Positions 27,946 to 39,312 of a stretch of 64,000 bases of DNA are shown piece by piece. The notes below the pieces were generated by a model. It was not told the DNA's origin. It did no database searches and saw only the letters and a list, made by a program, of their open reading frames with translations. This DNA is from Chrysoperla carnea (taxonomy: Eukaryota > Arthropoda > Insecta > Neuroptera > Chrysopidae): positions 15,534,640-15,598,639 of the forward strand of contig NC_058342.1 in the NCBI RefSeq assembly GCF_905475395.1, in the 5' to 3' direction. The translations under genes and the position numbers were made by a program. Positions within the stretch are counted from its first letter, which is position 1; every line of letters begins with the position of its first letter.

Positions 27946-30900
27946 GAAGTTTTGTTGTTTTTAGATATTTGTAAAGCTTTTGTATTGAATCAGGGTTGTT
28001 TCCTAGTAGTTCTTCCATGTCGATTGGTAGATGTGTTGTTTGTCTTTGACGGTCGTATTTGGAACATGTCAATAGTATATGTGGGATGGTTAAAGGTACT
28101 TGACATGTGTGACAGAGTGGTCGGTCGGTCTTTTTTATTATAAACGAATGCGTGAGTTTAGTGTGACCAATGCGTAATCGTGTCAAAGCTATTTCAAATA
28201 TCCTGTCATGCTGAATACTGGAGTTCCAGAATGTAGTCTCATGTTTTATTGCTCGTAATTTATTATTTTGGGTATCTTGCCAAATATGATTTCTATTGTT
28301 GATGTGATATTTATGGATATATGTTAGTAGGTCTTGTGTTGTTATTTGATGCAGTGGTATTCCAGTGGTATGCGCATCATTTGCGGCCAGATCGGCCATT
28401 TCATTTCCAGTTATGCCTGTGTGACCAGGAACCCAGAAAAACACTATTTTTTTATTTGTTTTAAATATATCTAGATATATTTGTTGTATATTTTGTATAA
28501 CAGGAAGTTTGGTGTCTTTATTATTAATTGCACTTAACACACTCAGAGAGTCTGATATTATTAAGTAATTTCTTTGTTGGAGTTCTTGGATGTGTCTTAA
28601 TGAGTTATAAATTGCAAGTGCTTCTGCTGTGAAGTTTGAAGCTGAGGGATTTAACTTGAATTTATAAGATTGTTCATCAATAATGAAAGCACATGCAGTT
28701 GATAGATCAGTTTTTGAACCATCTGTGTACACTTGTATAAAACTTTGGTATGATGTGTTAATGATTTCTTTAAATGTTTGTTTATAAAGATCATGACACG
28801 TTGTAGTTTTATTGTAATTGTTTAATGAAAAATCTATTAAAATTTTAAATTCTTCCCAGGGTGGAAAACACTTCACATTTTTTATTTTGAGTATATTATT
28901 TAAGGTTTGTATATTTATTTCTGTATTTGAGATTAGTTTTTGTACATTGTAGGAAATAGGTTTTAAAGAAGATTTTTTGGAGTCGTAGAGATGAAAGAAA
29001 GTTGTGGAGGATATTAGTGTTTTTAAGGTGGAATTCGGCTTTTCGATTGTTTTGATGGAGTATTTTATAAGTTGATGATCTCTTTTTTGTTTTGGAGTTG
29101 GTTGGCCAGCTTCGCAGTAGATGCTTATTATTGGTGAAGTTCTATTCTATATGCACCGGAGATAGTCTAAAAGCTGAATTGATTATAACATCAATTTGTT
29201 TGAATACTGATTGTTTTGTATTGTAATATATTTGGCTTCCATAATTAATTTTCGATTGAATGAGGGCTTCATAAATTTTTTTTTATTGTTTTGCGATCAG
29301 TTCCTGTGTTTTTATTTGTTATAATTTTTAGCAAATTTAATCTACGTATTAGATCGCCTTTGAGGTTATTTATGTGGCTTTTCCACGAAAGACTCTCATT
29401 GAAAATTAAGCCTAAAAATTTGTGTTGTGTGACATTTTCTATTTGTGTATTTTCGATTGTGATATTGATTTCTTTTTTGTGTCTTTTATGAAAGGAAATG
29501 TATTTCGTTTTTTCAATGGAAAATTGAAGCCCATTTTCATTAGTCCAATTAGTTAGATTATTGAGTGCTATTTGTAAATGTTTCTGTGCGTAGTTCTCAT
29601 CTCCGGTGGATATGTAGACTGTTAAGTCATCAGCATAAAGAAGTTTTTGGACGGGGAACGGGATTATCTCCACTATATCGTTAATAGCAATGTTAAATAG
29701 TAAGGCTGATAATATTGATCCTTGTGGAATACCGTTTTGTAATTCATAAGGTTGTGATTGTGCCTGAAGGGTTTTCACTGTAAATTGCCTGCTTGTAAGA
29801 AAGGATTTGATGAAAAGCGGTAAATTTCCCCGTAAGTTCCAAGTGTGTATTTGTTTTATGATTTTGTATCGCCATATAGAGTCGAAAGCTTTAGCTACGT
29901 CAAAAAATATCGCATATACATTTTGCTTGCATATAAATGCATTTTTTTATATGTGTATCCAATATGGTTAGACAGTCCTGTGTTGATTTGCCAGATCTGA
30001 AACCATATTGGTGGTTATTCAAAAGATTTTTTGTTTCTATGATGAATATTAGTCGATTGTACACTATTTTTTCTAAAACTTTTGAAATATGATTCGTTAG
30101 TGAAATTGGTCTGTAGCTGTTCGGGTCTAGTTTATCTTTTGTGGATTTGTGGATTGGTATTATGATGGTTTCTTTGAGAGTATTCGGTATTTGAGATTTG
30201 GTCCAGATGAGGTTAAAGGTTTTATATAGGAGTGTTTGTAAGGATATGTGAGCTTTTTGGATAAGGATTATAGGGATGTTGTCAGGACCTGGTGATTTAT
30301 GTTTCACATCATCAATTGCATTTTTGAATTCATGGAACGTGAATGGTTTGTTGTATTCGAGATTTAAGTCTGTTGTAAAATTTAGCTCAATTTTTTCATT
30401 TATTTTTTTGTAATTTTTAAACTGGTCAGTGTAGTGAGAATTGTCTGATATTTCAGAAAAATGTTTAGCTAGGTGATCTGCAATTTGGTTACTATCTGTG
30501 ATTAAGTTGTCATCAATGTTGAGTGCATTGATTGGATCGCTAGCTCTTTTTCCTGTATTGATACGTGCTATATTGTTCCAAATTTGTTTATCGGATGTAT
30601 CACTATTTATTGTGCTTAGAAATTTGGGCCATGAAATTTGTTTTTCTTTGGAAATTTCTCGTCTCACTTTAGCTCGAATAAGTTTATATTGTTCGAATAG
30701 TTGTTGGGTTTTTTTTCGTTTATATAGATTTAGACATTTTTTGCGTTGTTTTATTAGGTTTTTTATGTCTTCAGTCCACCATGGAACTTGTTTATTGTTA
30801 GATGTAGAATATTTTTTTTGGGTTATACACTGTTTAGTTGCTTCATTTATTATTTGTTTTATTTGTGTTAAGTTATTTTCTATATTAGGATGTAATTCAG

Positions 30901-31684
30901 CTATAGATTCTGTTATTTCATAGTATCTATCCCAATCTACGTTTTCAAAATCAAATTTTTTAATTTTGTAAGGTTCTGAGGAGTTATTTATATCTGGGTA
31001 GCTAATTACTATAGGAAAGTGGTCACTTGAACATAGATCAGAGTGATTATTCCAAAATAATTTAGTGTAGAGTGTGTTTGAACATAGAGTTATATCAATA
31101 GCTGAGAAAGTACCATTGGCACTAGAGAAATGTGTTGGTTTTTTATTGTTTAGTATGAGTTCATTATTGTTGGAAATTAAGATTTCTTCTATTTGAGAGC
31201 CTCTATGGTCAGTGTGATTACTACCAATGGTGGTAATATGAGTATTTAAATCACCCAGTATTATGTATGGTGGGGGTAGTTGAGATATAATGTTTTGAAT
31301 ATCAATTGTGGTAAATGGGATATTTGGAGGGATGTATATATTACAAATGGTGATTTTTTCTATTTTTGATAAGTGAATTTGAGTGGTTATTGTTTGAAGA
31401 TGTGTTTGTATGTTTATTTGTTTTGCATATGTCGATTTATGTACGTATGTGGCAACACCTCCTGAGGCTCTCAGGCCTCCATCATAATCATGTCTGAACT
31501 GTCTATAGTTTGGTAATAGGGCAGTATTGGTAGGAGATAGATGGGTTTCCTGAAGACATAAAATCTTGGGTTGATATTGTATTAGCAATAGTTTTATCTC
31601 GGTCAGTCTTTGGTAAAACCCATTCACGTTCCATTGTATTATTTCGTTTTTAATTTTTTTGTTACTCAGTTGAGGAGCAGGCAT
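27932..31684 (-). pseudogene. Jockey ORF2: endonuclease, reverse transcriptase, RNase H, frameshifted
   Basis: The N-terminal part (29900-31684) holds the APE-type endonuclease: QWNVNG, LQETHL, GDLNTH and SSDHFP are all present. RT motifs follow: SPGPDNIP, SYRPISLTNHISK and YGFRSGKST. After a frameshift near 29900-29940 come DVAKAFDSIW, then GIPQGSILSALLFN and LLYADDLTVY (YADD active site) in 29269-29778. A second frameshift lies in an A9 run near 29285. Degraded sequence at 28877-29268 is followed by RNase H (27932-28876: YTDGSK, AEALAIYNSL, ISDSLS, WVPGHTGITGNEMADLAA) and a CHTC...H...C tail. At least three frame breaks make it inactive, though most motifs are intact, so it is fairly young. 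Confidence 0.93.
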
Positions 31685-33125
31685 TATCAGAATCAGATGA
31701 TAAGTTTAGGATTTTATTTTTCAGTTTTGTGATCATGGCTTTCGCCACACGATTTTTTATAGGTAGGTTATAAATTAAATTCAGCATTTCTATTATGTGT
31801 TCGGGATCTGTATTATAATTTTTAATAATGAGGTTCATATTTTCACATTGTTGTGAGTCTAATATGAATTGCTTGGATTGATCAAAATTAAAAACATATT
31901 TATGAGGCTCTTCTTCAATGGCTTTTTTGAATATTTCTATTGTTTTAAGGATTTTATTTTCAGTTTTTGGTTTTTTGTGTTCTGGTATTGAATGCTCTGA
32001 AATGGTAATAGGGTTATTATTTTTGTTGTGAATTTCAGCATTTTCTATATTTTTGGATATTTGGTTAGCTATTTCATAATCTGATTCACTGGTTTTTGCA
32101 CGGGTGCGTTTTATGTTTTTGTTTGCTGATTGTGAGGCAGATGATTGAGTGTTTATTTCATTTTCTTTGGGTTTATTTATAGGGTCAGGTATTTCAAGAA
32201 TTTCATTTAGTTTATTGGTTTTATCCTGTTCATCAGATAGTAGATTTAGATTTTTTGAATCTGTATTTATTTCTTTGGAATTTGGATTTTCTTGTTGAGC
32301 CATAGATGGGGAAGTATTTAGTTGAGAGGAGATGAGGTTTTCGGAATTACTTGTGTTATCTAGATTATTATTTGGGGGTGGTGTATTTGTGGTATTTGGA
32401 ATGGGTGCATTTGAGGTATGCGGAGGTTCTATGTGTGGAATGTTGGTAGTTGTTTTTTTACAGTTAATTTGGTCATGTCCGAATTTATTACAGTTACTGC
32501 AGCGTTTAACGTCGAGTGACATATACATTTTGTGATTTTCATTTTCAAAGTGTATAAATGTATCTTCTGGTATTTGTTGATGGTCAGCATGAATAAATAC
32601 AAATCGCCTGAAGCTTTGTATATGCGCATATTTTTTTTCAGTTAACCCAGCTGATAAATGGAAAATGCCCGACATTGGTTTGATGCCCAATGTTAGGAGA
32701 TGTTCCAGTATGGTTTTATTGGGAACAGTTGGAAATATAGATAATGTTAGTCTGTGGGACGGAGTTATATAGCTTCTTATTGAAGTCTGTCGATTATTTA
32801 TTTTTATAGTTGTGTGATTGTTTGAAATATAATTAGCATCCTCGTTAGATCGTAGATATACACATATTCTGTTTGCCGAAATGCGGGATATATGGGTGAT
32901 TTTGATGGGATTTATTATGGTGGAGAGGGCATCAACATATTGTTGTAAAGGAGTTTCTTCTACGGAGTCAATAATTATGGCCTGGTCTTTTTTTGGAAAT
33001 AGTTGAGTGTTTTTTGCAAGGGTATCTCGATATGATTGTAAGTTGCTTGTGGATGGGTTAGAATTTGGTGATTGTATTGTATTATTTGTGTTTTGGTTTG
33101 ATTGTTGAGATTGTTGGGAATTCAT
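31662..33125 (-). CDS. Jockey ORF1 (gag-like nucleic-acid-binding protein), 487 aa
   Basis: An intact frame starting MNSQQSQQSNQNTNN. A low-complexity N/Q/S/T leader is followed by a folded RRM-like region (about residues 50-195) and one CCHC knuckle (CSNCNKFGHDQINC, about 209-222). A long polar linker and a helical C-terminus complete it. Such proteins coat LINE RNA. Its end overlaps the start of ORF2 by 23 nt, as is common in jockey. It is the only intact frame of the element. Usual jockey ORF1 proteins carry two or three knuckles; here I see one. Confidence 0.85.
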   Translation of the reverse strand: MNSQQSQQSNQNTNNTIQSPNSNPSTSNLQSYRDTLAKNTQLFPKKDQAIIIDSVEETPLQQYVDALSTIINPIKITHISRISANRICVYLRSNEDANYISNNHTTIKINNRQTSIRSYITPSHRLTLSIFPTVPNKTILEHLLTLGIKPMSGIFHLSAGLTEKKYAHIQSFRRFVFIHADHQQIPEDTFIHFENENHKMYMSLDVKRCSNCNKFGHDQINCKKTTTNIPHIEPPHTSNAPIPNTTNTPPPNNNLDNTSNSENLISSQLNTSPSMAQQENPNSKEINTDSKNLNLLSDEQDKTNKLNEILEIPDPINKPKENEINTQSSASQSANKNIKRTRAKTSESDYEIANQISKNIENAEIHNKNNNPITISEHSIPEHKKPKTENKILKTIEIFKKAIEEEPHKYVFNFDQSKQFILDSQQCENMNLIIKNYNTDPEHIIEMLNLIYNLPIKNRVAKAMITKLKNKILNLSSDSDNACSSTE

Positions 33126-33386
33126 TTTGAATATATTATTATTTTTAAATTTTAAATTAAATAAATCTAAATTTAATTAAATGTTTCTTTCTTAAAATAA
33201 TTTTAAAATTTTTAATAATAAAATTTATCGTCAGATTGTCCCATACATAGTACAACATGACGATAGTATCAAAATAAATTTTAATAAATATTGGAACACA
33301 CTAATAAACTTAAACGAATAATCAAATTAATCACAGCGAGAAATAATTAAAAAAAAAAAAACAATTTTAATTTTTCAGTTTTCGAG

Positions 33387-33623
33387 ATGCCTTTAAATAA
33401 TGCAGAGATATGTAAAAATTATCGTAACCGAAAAAAAAAAGATGCAACACTTAAAATAATAAAAAAAACTTCATCAACATCCGCAGAAAGGTCTCGGATG
33501 TATAGGTTGCGGAAAAAACAACTCACTCAAGGAATTAAATCATCTGTGAATGAAGTTTTGTATACTCCATCAACTTCGAATTCGCGAATGACGCTTGAAC
33601 CATTGCCTCAGCCTGTTACTACA
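33387..33623 (+). CDS. Basic-region first exon of an unidentified gene or transposon
   Basis: Starts MPLNNAEICKNYRNRKKKDA and contains a second basic repeat AERSRMYRLRKKQL, then a Ser/Thr/Pro tail ending PQPVTT at a good donor (ACAG then GTAAAT). Such RxRxYRxRKK modules open several insect transposon proteins. No second exon is visible before satellite repeats begin at 33960. I do not recognise the family. Confidence 0.4.
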
Positions 33624-33959
33624 GGTAAATATAATTCTCTTACCTCCGTAATAATTTGAAATATTGAATTATTTTACTTGGTCACTAAATTTCAATGAAC
33701 TTTATTTGCTTAATTAAATATTTTTACTTAAAATAATTTCAATAAATTTTATTTATTAAATGTTAAATAAACTTTATTTAACTAAATAATGCATTATAAT
33801 AAAACTTTTAATGTATTAAATACCTTTTTTCTATTTTCTATTGTTAATGTCGTTTTTTCTACAAATGTAAAATAAGGCAAAAGATAAAATTTTTAAAAAG
33901 ATTTTTATCTTGTTACGCCGAAGAAGTATAACTTATAAGGCGTGTACATTAGTACACAC

Positions 33960-34500
33960 ACACTTTTTTTCATTAAAACTATTCTTATTCAATTGGGAAT
34001 CGTTTGGGAAGATTTAAGAACATAATTTTATTATTTAGGACTGATTACTTTTTATGTAATTAATTAGTTTTTCAAAGCGTATACTTAGAAGGTAAAAAAT
34101 TAAATTTTCGCCATTTTTACGTTATTTGATAATAATTTATATGGAGACTAATCTATTTAATTTGGGAATCACATTAAACACAGTTTTATCATTTGGAAAA
34201 GTATAATTAATTTATTAATTACATTTACTTTTTAGTTGATTTTTTATGGTTATATGAATGGCGGCAATATTCAAATGTTACTTCATTTACAATAATTTTG
34301 TTTTTTAATTTATGTAAATGTTTATTTGACATTAAAACTATTTTTATTTAATCGGGAAATTTTCAAAGATCAGGAATCGTTTGTGAAGGTTTGTTTGAAG
34401 TGTTTTGGGAGTGATTAATGTCAAAATATACAGATTTTGGAATTTTATTATTTCGGACTGATTAATGTCAAAATATTCAATGGATATTTTCTTTATGATC
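33960..34500 (+). repeat. Satellite-like monomers, array 3
   Basis: Starts AAAACTATTCTTATTCAATTGGG and runs through AAACACAGTTTTATCATTTGG and ATGGCGGCAATATTCAAATG into a diverged third unit (CAGGAATCGTTTGTGAAGG). Just left of it, GCCGAAGAAGTATAACTT (33916-33933) is the reverse of AAGTTATACTTCTTTTGGCG at 22426, so the same junction recurs at array 2. Confidence 0.7.
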
Positions 34501-35331
34501 ATTTGTATCATTGTTTATGTAGGTGCAGATTAATGCTTTATGCGAAACTACTTTCAAATTTTTCTTATTTTTATTAAAGATTAATAATTCGTCCAATAAA
34601 AGAAGTGTTAATTAGGAAGTGTGAAGTGTGGATAGGATGTGGATAGGAAGGAAAATTATTAATAGTCTAACTGTTTATTCTAATAAAGATAAATAAATTG
34701 ATCATGAAATAAAAACTGCATTTGTATTGATAAAATTGTAAATAAAATATTTATTCTCTTATAGTAGGTACAGGTACAAGCTAGCGTAGGAGGTATTTGA
34801 AATGTATTTAATTTGGTTTTCTTTTTGTACTATATAATTTCACATATTTGGTTGAGTTGGTTTGAGCATTTTACAGAGTTTTTAGCTTGATATATACGTA
34901 AAACTCGAAAAAAAAGTTGAATCGATGAAAATGCTTCAAACGAAAAATGATATATTCAAAGGTACACATCTTATACGGGTATTCAATTCGATCAAGTTTT
35001 CGGGTTCAATAATAAATTCAGTCTGATCCATAACTTACAAACAATAGCCGAGCACTTATTTTTTTTGTAAATAACCGAATAGTTGAGACATAGTTTTAAT
35101 TTTTTTGCTTGTTTCTTCATTCCAATTTGAACAAAAAATGGTTTTTATGGAAAAATAAACCACTTTCATTGGATTTATTGGAAAATATTTTTCGAAGAGT
35201 GTCTTGATGACGTAGAAACAATTATAAGTTATAATTATTTTGGGTAAAACTTTTCAGTCCGTTTTTTCGTTAACTATACTGTTTTCGGCAAATGTTTCGA
35301 ACAAAAATGTTACATTTTTAACCATAAAAAC
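34501..35331. other. Intergenic, nothing recognised
   Basis: AT-rich sequence between repeat copies; no gene seen. Confidence 0.45.
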
Positions 35332-35520
35332 TTCCTAATTTAAAGTGTTTCTCTATCTGTTACCAATTACGGAGTATATTGAGCTTTTCATTGAACTTGA
35401 AATCTTAGGATAAGTTTATAAATATCGTAAGATGTGCGCATATTCACCCAAAATGTTTTGTTTGAAGCTTTTTTTTTATCGATAAAAGTTATTTATCGAG
35501 TTTCAAGTATATGCTATAAA
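35332..35520. repeat. Diverged copy of the repeat at the window start
   Basis: Same order of landmarks as 1-165 (TAATTTAAAGTGTTTCTCTA, TTTGTTTGAAGC, TATCGATAAAAGTTATTT), about 75-80% alike by eye. It lacks the CAGGGTGTCC-type end. Confidence 0.65.
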
Positions 35521-35639
35521 CTCTTTATATGAAGCAGGGATCAGGCGTACTTGAGTTTGCGAAATTATATAAATTAAAAACGGGAATGCATTAAACACCA
35601 TATATTATCTATGCCAATATAGTGATAATATATCGTATT

Positions 35640-36790
35640 TTCAAATGAAGTAACATTTGAATATTGCCGCCATTAATATAACCACAAAAAATCAACTAAA
35701 AAATAAATGTAATTAATTAAATAATTTTAGTGTCCCAAATGATGAAACCGTGTTTAATGTGATTCCCAAATTAATTAGATTAGTCTCCATGTAAACTATT
35801 ATCAAATAAAGTAAAAATGGAGAAAATTTTATTTTTTACCTTCTAAGTATACGCTTTGAAGAACTTATTAATTAAATGAAAACTAATCAGTCCTAAATAA
35901 TAAAATTATATTCCTAAATCTTCCCAAACGATTCCCAATTAAATAAGAACAGTTTTAAGGCAAAATAAAACTTAACATTCACATAAATTATAAAATAAAT
36001 TATTCAGTAATATTTGAATATTGGCGCCATACTGCTATACAGGGTTGCCAGATGGGGCGATTTATCGCGAATTGGGCGATTTTTTTCATGGATACGCTCC
36101 TTTTTTTGAGTTTGGGCGACAAGTCGCAAATTAGGCGCTTTTCATTCCTCAGGTGAAACCTAAAAAAATGTATTTAATACATAAAAATTCTACATGAAAA
36201 TCTGCTGTACTGTATTTTTTAGTGTGAAAAGTAATAAATTTCACTTATTTAAATAAAGATATATCAAATTCATATTCTTGAGTTTTCCATTGACTCTGAA
36301 ATTATTATATTATAAAAGAGTATACAAAAATTATTTTAGTTCTTCTCAGCATTTTTATTTAGAAAAAATCAATTTCTTTTGCGACTTTTGCGAATATTTT
36401 GTGACTTTCGATCACAGAGGGGGCGACTTGAATGAAAACTTTCTGGCAACCCTGCTGCTGTATAACAATTAATGGTTCAGGTGTACGGTTAATTAACATA
36501 ACCTATCAATCAACTAAAAAATAGGTGTAATTAATTAATTATACATTCCCAAACTCTGAAATCGTGTTTATCGTAATTCCCAAATGATTTCGTTTCGAAT
36601 AACATAAAAATTAAGTGGATTTAATTTCCTACCTGCTAACTATACGCTGAAAAAATAATCATTAATTACAGGAAAACTAATAATTCCCAAATTCTAAAAT
36701 TATATTCCCAAATCCTCCCAAACGATTCCCAAATGAATGGAAATAGTTTGAGTGAAAAATAACAATTTTATCTGCTAAGTATACGGAGCT
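35640..36790 (-). repeat. Satellite-like monomers, array 4 (reverse orientation)
   Basis: Two monomers reading on the minus strand, with the same landmarks as 21385-22400. Split by the hAT-like MITE at 36040-36454. The stretch ACCTGAACCATTAATTG here (minus strand, about 36467-36483) is the uninterrupted target used by MITEs in arrays 1 and 2. Confidence 0.8.
36040..36454. mobile_element. hAT-like MITE, CAGGGTTGCCAGA ends, 8-bp duplication
   Basis: 415 bp with ends CAGGGTTGCCAGA ... TCTGGCAACCCTG. Flanks are CTGCTATA (36032-36039) and CTGCTGTA (36455-36462), one mismatch. Arrays 1 and 2 give the empty site. Repeated GGGCGA motifs inside; no coding frame. Confidence 0.88.
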
Positions 36791-37090
36791 GGAAACACGT
36801 GTAACATTCCGTTTTTTGATTTAAAATTCACTGCACATTTAACTGTCATAATTACAACTCAACAAAAAAAAAAACTACAAATAAAGAAATACACACTTTC
36901 TATTCAAATATGTAAGAATACAAAAAATAATTTTTGTGATTTTACTGCTTTGAGATATTTAAATGAATTGGCCAAGTTTTAAGCTGTAATTCAATATAAA
37001 ATACAATGGATGGTAATAATTTTTTTAATTATGATTATTTATATAATATTTAATAATAAAAAAATAATAATAAATGAAAATTATGTTTAG

Positions 37091-38316
37091 AATTGAGAGT
37101 CAAAGAAGAAGTTATTGAGAATGACGAAAATGAACGAATTAAAATCGAAGAAGCATTGCACACAGAATTAATAATCAAGGAAGAAAATGATGGTGATAGC
37201 CAACAAGAAAATGATTTTTGTAATGAGGAAACATTATTTGAAATGAATTCAAAAAATGATGGATTCTGTGACAACGTTATTGAAAATGAACGAATTAAAA
37301 TCGAACAACAATTTTCTGACAAAATAAATGAAAGAGTTGGACAGGAGCTACACTCAGAATTAATCGTAAACTACGAAAATTATGATGAAATGTTTAATGG
37401 AACTGAAACCGCTTCAAATAATCAACAAATGTTCAACGAAAATTATTTTTGTGAAATTTGTGATAAAACATTTGAAACTAAAATTAAATTGTGTAAACAT
37501 AAACAAATACATAATGTGTGTGATCGTTGTAATAAACAATTTAACAAAAAAGGAAATTTAATTCGACATAAACGCATTCATACAAGACAAAAATCACTAC
37601 TATGCGATGTTCGTAAAAAAACATTTAGCTATCGAAGTAGTTTAGTTCAAAATAAACGATTACATACTAGAAAAAGATCTGTTTTATGTGATGTTTCTAA
37701 TAAAAAGTGTACCCGGAAATCTCATTTAGTTGAACATAAACGATTACGTACTAGAAAAAGATCTGTTTCATGTGATGTTTCTAATAAAAAGTTTACCCAG
37801 AAATCTAATTTAGTTGAACATAAACGAATACATACTGGAGAAAAGGATTTTTCATGTGATAATTGTGATAAAAAGTTTACCAGGAAATTTAGTTTAGTTG
37901 AACATAAACGGATTCATACTGGAGAAAAGGATTTTTCATGTGATGAATGTTATAAAAAGTTTACCCAGAAATCTCATTTAGTTCAACATAAACGAATACA
38001 TACTGGAGAAAAGGCTTTTTCATGTGATCATTGTGATAAAAAGTTTACCAGGAAATTTAGTTTAGTTGAACATAAACGGATTCATACTGGAGAAAAGGAT
38101 TTTTCATGTAATGAATGTTATAAAAAGTTTACCCAGAAATCTCATTTAGTTCAACATAAACGAATACATAATGGAGAAAAGGTCTTTTCATGTGATAATT
38201 GTAATAAGAAGTTTATCCGAAAATCTAACTTAGTTAAGCATGTTTGTAATAAAGCATACAAGCTTAAGGACGTTCATGCGTCAACGATATTAGTAGAGAA
38301 ATTAAAAACAATTTGA
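37091..38316 (+). CDS. C2H2 zinc-finger protein C, start exon missing, 3' end replaced by an insert
   Basis: The frame opens after TTATGTTTAG (a splice acceptor) with no in-frame ATG, so an upstream first exon is either unseen or lost. Acidic leader (RVKEEVIENDENERIKIEE) to about residue 115. Fingers 1-2 are good. Fingers 3-5 have lost the second Cys (CDVRKK, CDVSNK) or a His. Five good TGEKDFSC-type fingers follow, then a last half-finger ending HVCNKAYKL. Fingers 6-9 are two near-identical pairs, so the array grew by duplicating two-finger units. The final 17 codons (from KDVHAS) come from the TTAA-flanked insert at 38268; the original reading frame resumes beyond it at 38901. Confidence 0.8.
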
Positions 38317-38896
38317 TAAAGCGATAGTTTAAATGATTTTCTATGATTTAAAACAGGAAAAATATCCTGTTATCGAATTAATTTTTTTGATGTAAATCGA
38401 TTTGTTGTAATTATTTATTCAATCAAACATTAAACATAAATTAGAAAAATACATATATTATAAAATTAACAAAATGAAACATCACTCTTGAACAGTTACT
38501 ATAAAAGTCATATGTATTACTAGTATATTGTGTAACTTGTAACTGAAGTATATATAACCACACTTGTCAACATTCTAGGGTAAGTTCACCAAATCACACA
38601 CACACTGTTAGTGAGGAATAATATCTAACAAATTTCATTAAATTTTAAGTTTAAAAAGTGACTAAAAGTGAGGTTTAACATGAGACTAAATGGAAAATAT
38701 AAATCGATATTTTTCAAAAATTATATCGATAACCATACTTGAAACTTTTACCAGTTAACTATTATTTAAACTTTTAATAGAATTTCAAAAAAAATTTCTA
38801 TTTTCTACTAATTTAAAATTCTTTAAAATTTTTTAAACTTTACATACTGTTTCCCTATGAACGCACATAGTAAAACAGGTACACGCATGAATGTCC
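38268..38896. mobile_element. TTAA-flanked inverted-repeat insert in zinc-finger gene C
   Basis: Ends GGACGTTCATGCGT ... ACGCATGAATGTCC are flanked by TTAA (38264-38267, 38897-38900), the duplication used by piggyBac elements. 629 bp, no coding frame. If one TTAA is taken as the target, the gene C frame joins across the insert without a shift, which dates it after the coding sequence. Confidence 0.82.
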
Positions 38897-38900
38897 TTAA

Positions 38901-39034
38901 AAATATTTTAATAAAGCATAGACTTGTAAACGTAGGTCCACCGTACGCATGTGAAGACTGTGACAGAGTTCTTACCAATAAACATAAATTAAATAATCAT
39001 AAACATAAAAATATTATTATTTTAATAAACAAAT
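38901..39034 (+). pseudogene. Severed C-terminus of zinc-finger gene C
   Basis: In the frame that continues gene C, the sequence reads NILIKHRLVNVG, then a finger PPYACEDCDRVLTNKHKLNN, HKH and a short tail to TAA near 39034. It completes the interrupted finger and adds one more. It has no start codon and is cut off by the insert. Confidence 0.75.
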
Positions 39035-39158
39035 AAATAATTATTAAAAATTAAGAAATAAGTCTTTTAAAAATTTTACAAAATCTCTTATTTACAGAGT
39101 TGCTACTTCTCCGACGATTCCCGATATCATAAAGCATAGAGCCTACAAAGTCAAATTT

Positions 39159-39312
39159 GGTTGGGTTCTGAAGTTTTTAGCCCTTGCGTTAAAAAATTTG
39201 ACACTTTCATTTAGTTAACTTGAATTTTTATATATTATTACTGTAATATCTCCGTTTTCTGTAATAGTGTCCCATTTTTTAACGCAAGGGCTAAAAACTT
39301 CGGAACCCAACC
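39159..39312. mobile_element. Small MITE with ~41-bp inverted ends
   Basis: GGTTGGGTTCTGAAGTTTTT ... AAAAACTTCGGAACCCAACC, arms nearly identical for about 41 bp around a 70-bp AT-rich centre. No clear target duplication. Confidence 0.75.

Larger units (their letters stand above)
26086..33167 (-). mobile_element. Jockey-clade LINE, near full length, with a Helitron in its 3' UTR
   Basis: Minus-strand element. ORF1 (31662-33125) and a broken ORF2 (27932-31684) are followed by a 3' UTR that continues on the far side of the Helitron at 26166-27926. It resumes at 26165 and ends with TGCAATAAAG plus a poly(A) tract (T run at 26086-26098). The candidate target duplication TAAATTTAATT occurs at 26075-26085 and 33168-33178. 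Net length without the Helitron is about 5.3 kb, normal for jockey. Confidence 0.85.

Noticed and set aside
27932-27960. Jockey ending without a tail at 27.93 kb, read as a 3'-truncated element
   Set aside because: The tail was found beyond the Helitron at 26086-26165, so the element is split, not truncated.
30498-30923. 141-codon plus-strand frame
   Set aside because: Antisense of jockey ORF2, with no domain of its own.
37093-37095. TTG at 37093 as a start codon for zinc-finger gene C
   Set aside because: Nuclear animal genes rarely start at TTG, and an acceptor site at 37089-37090 explains the frame opening better.
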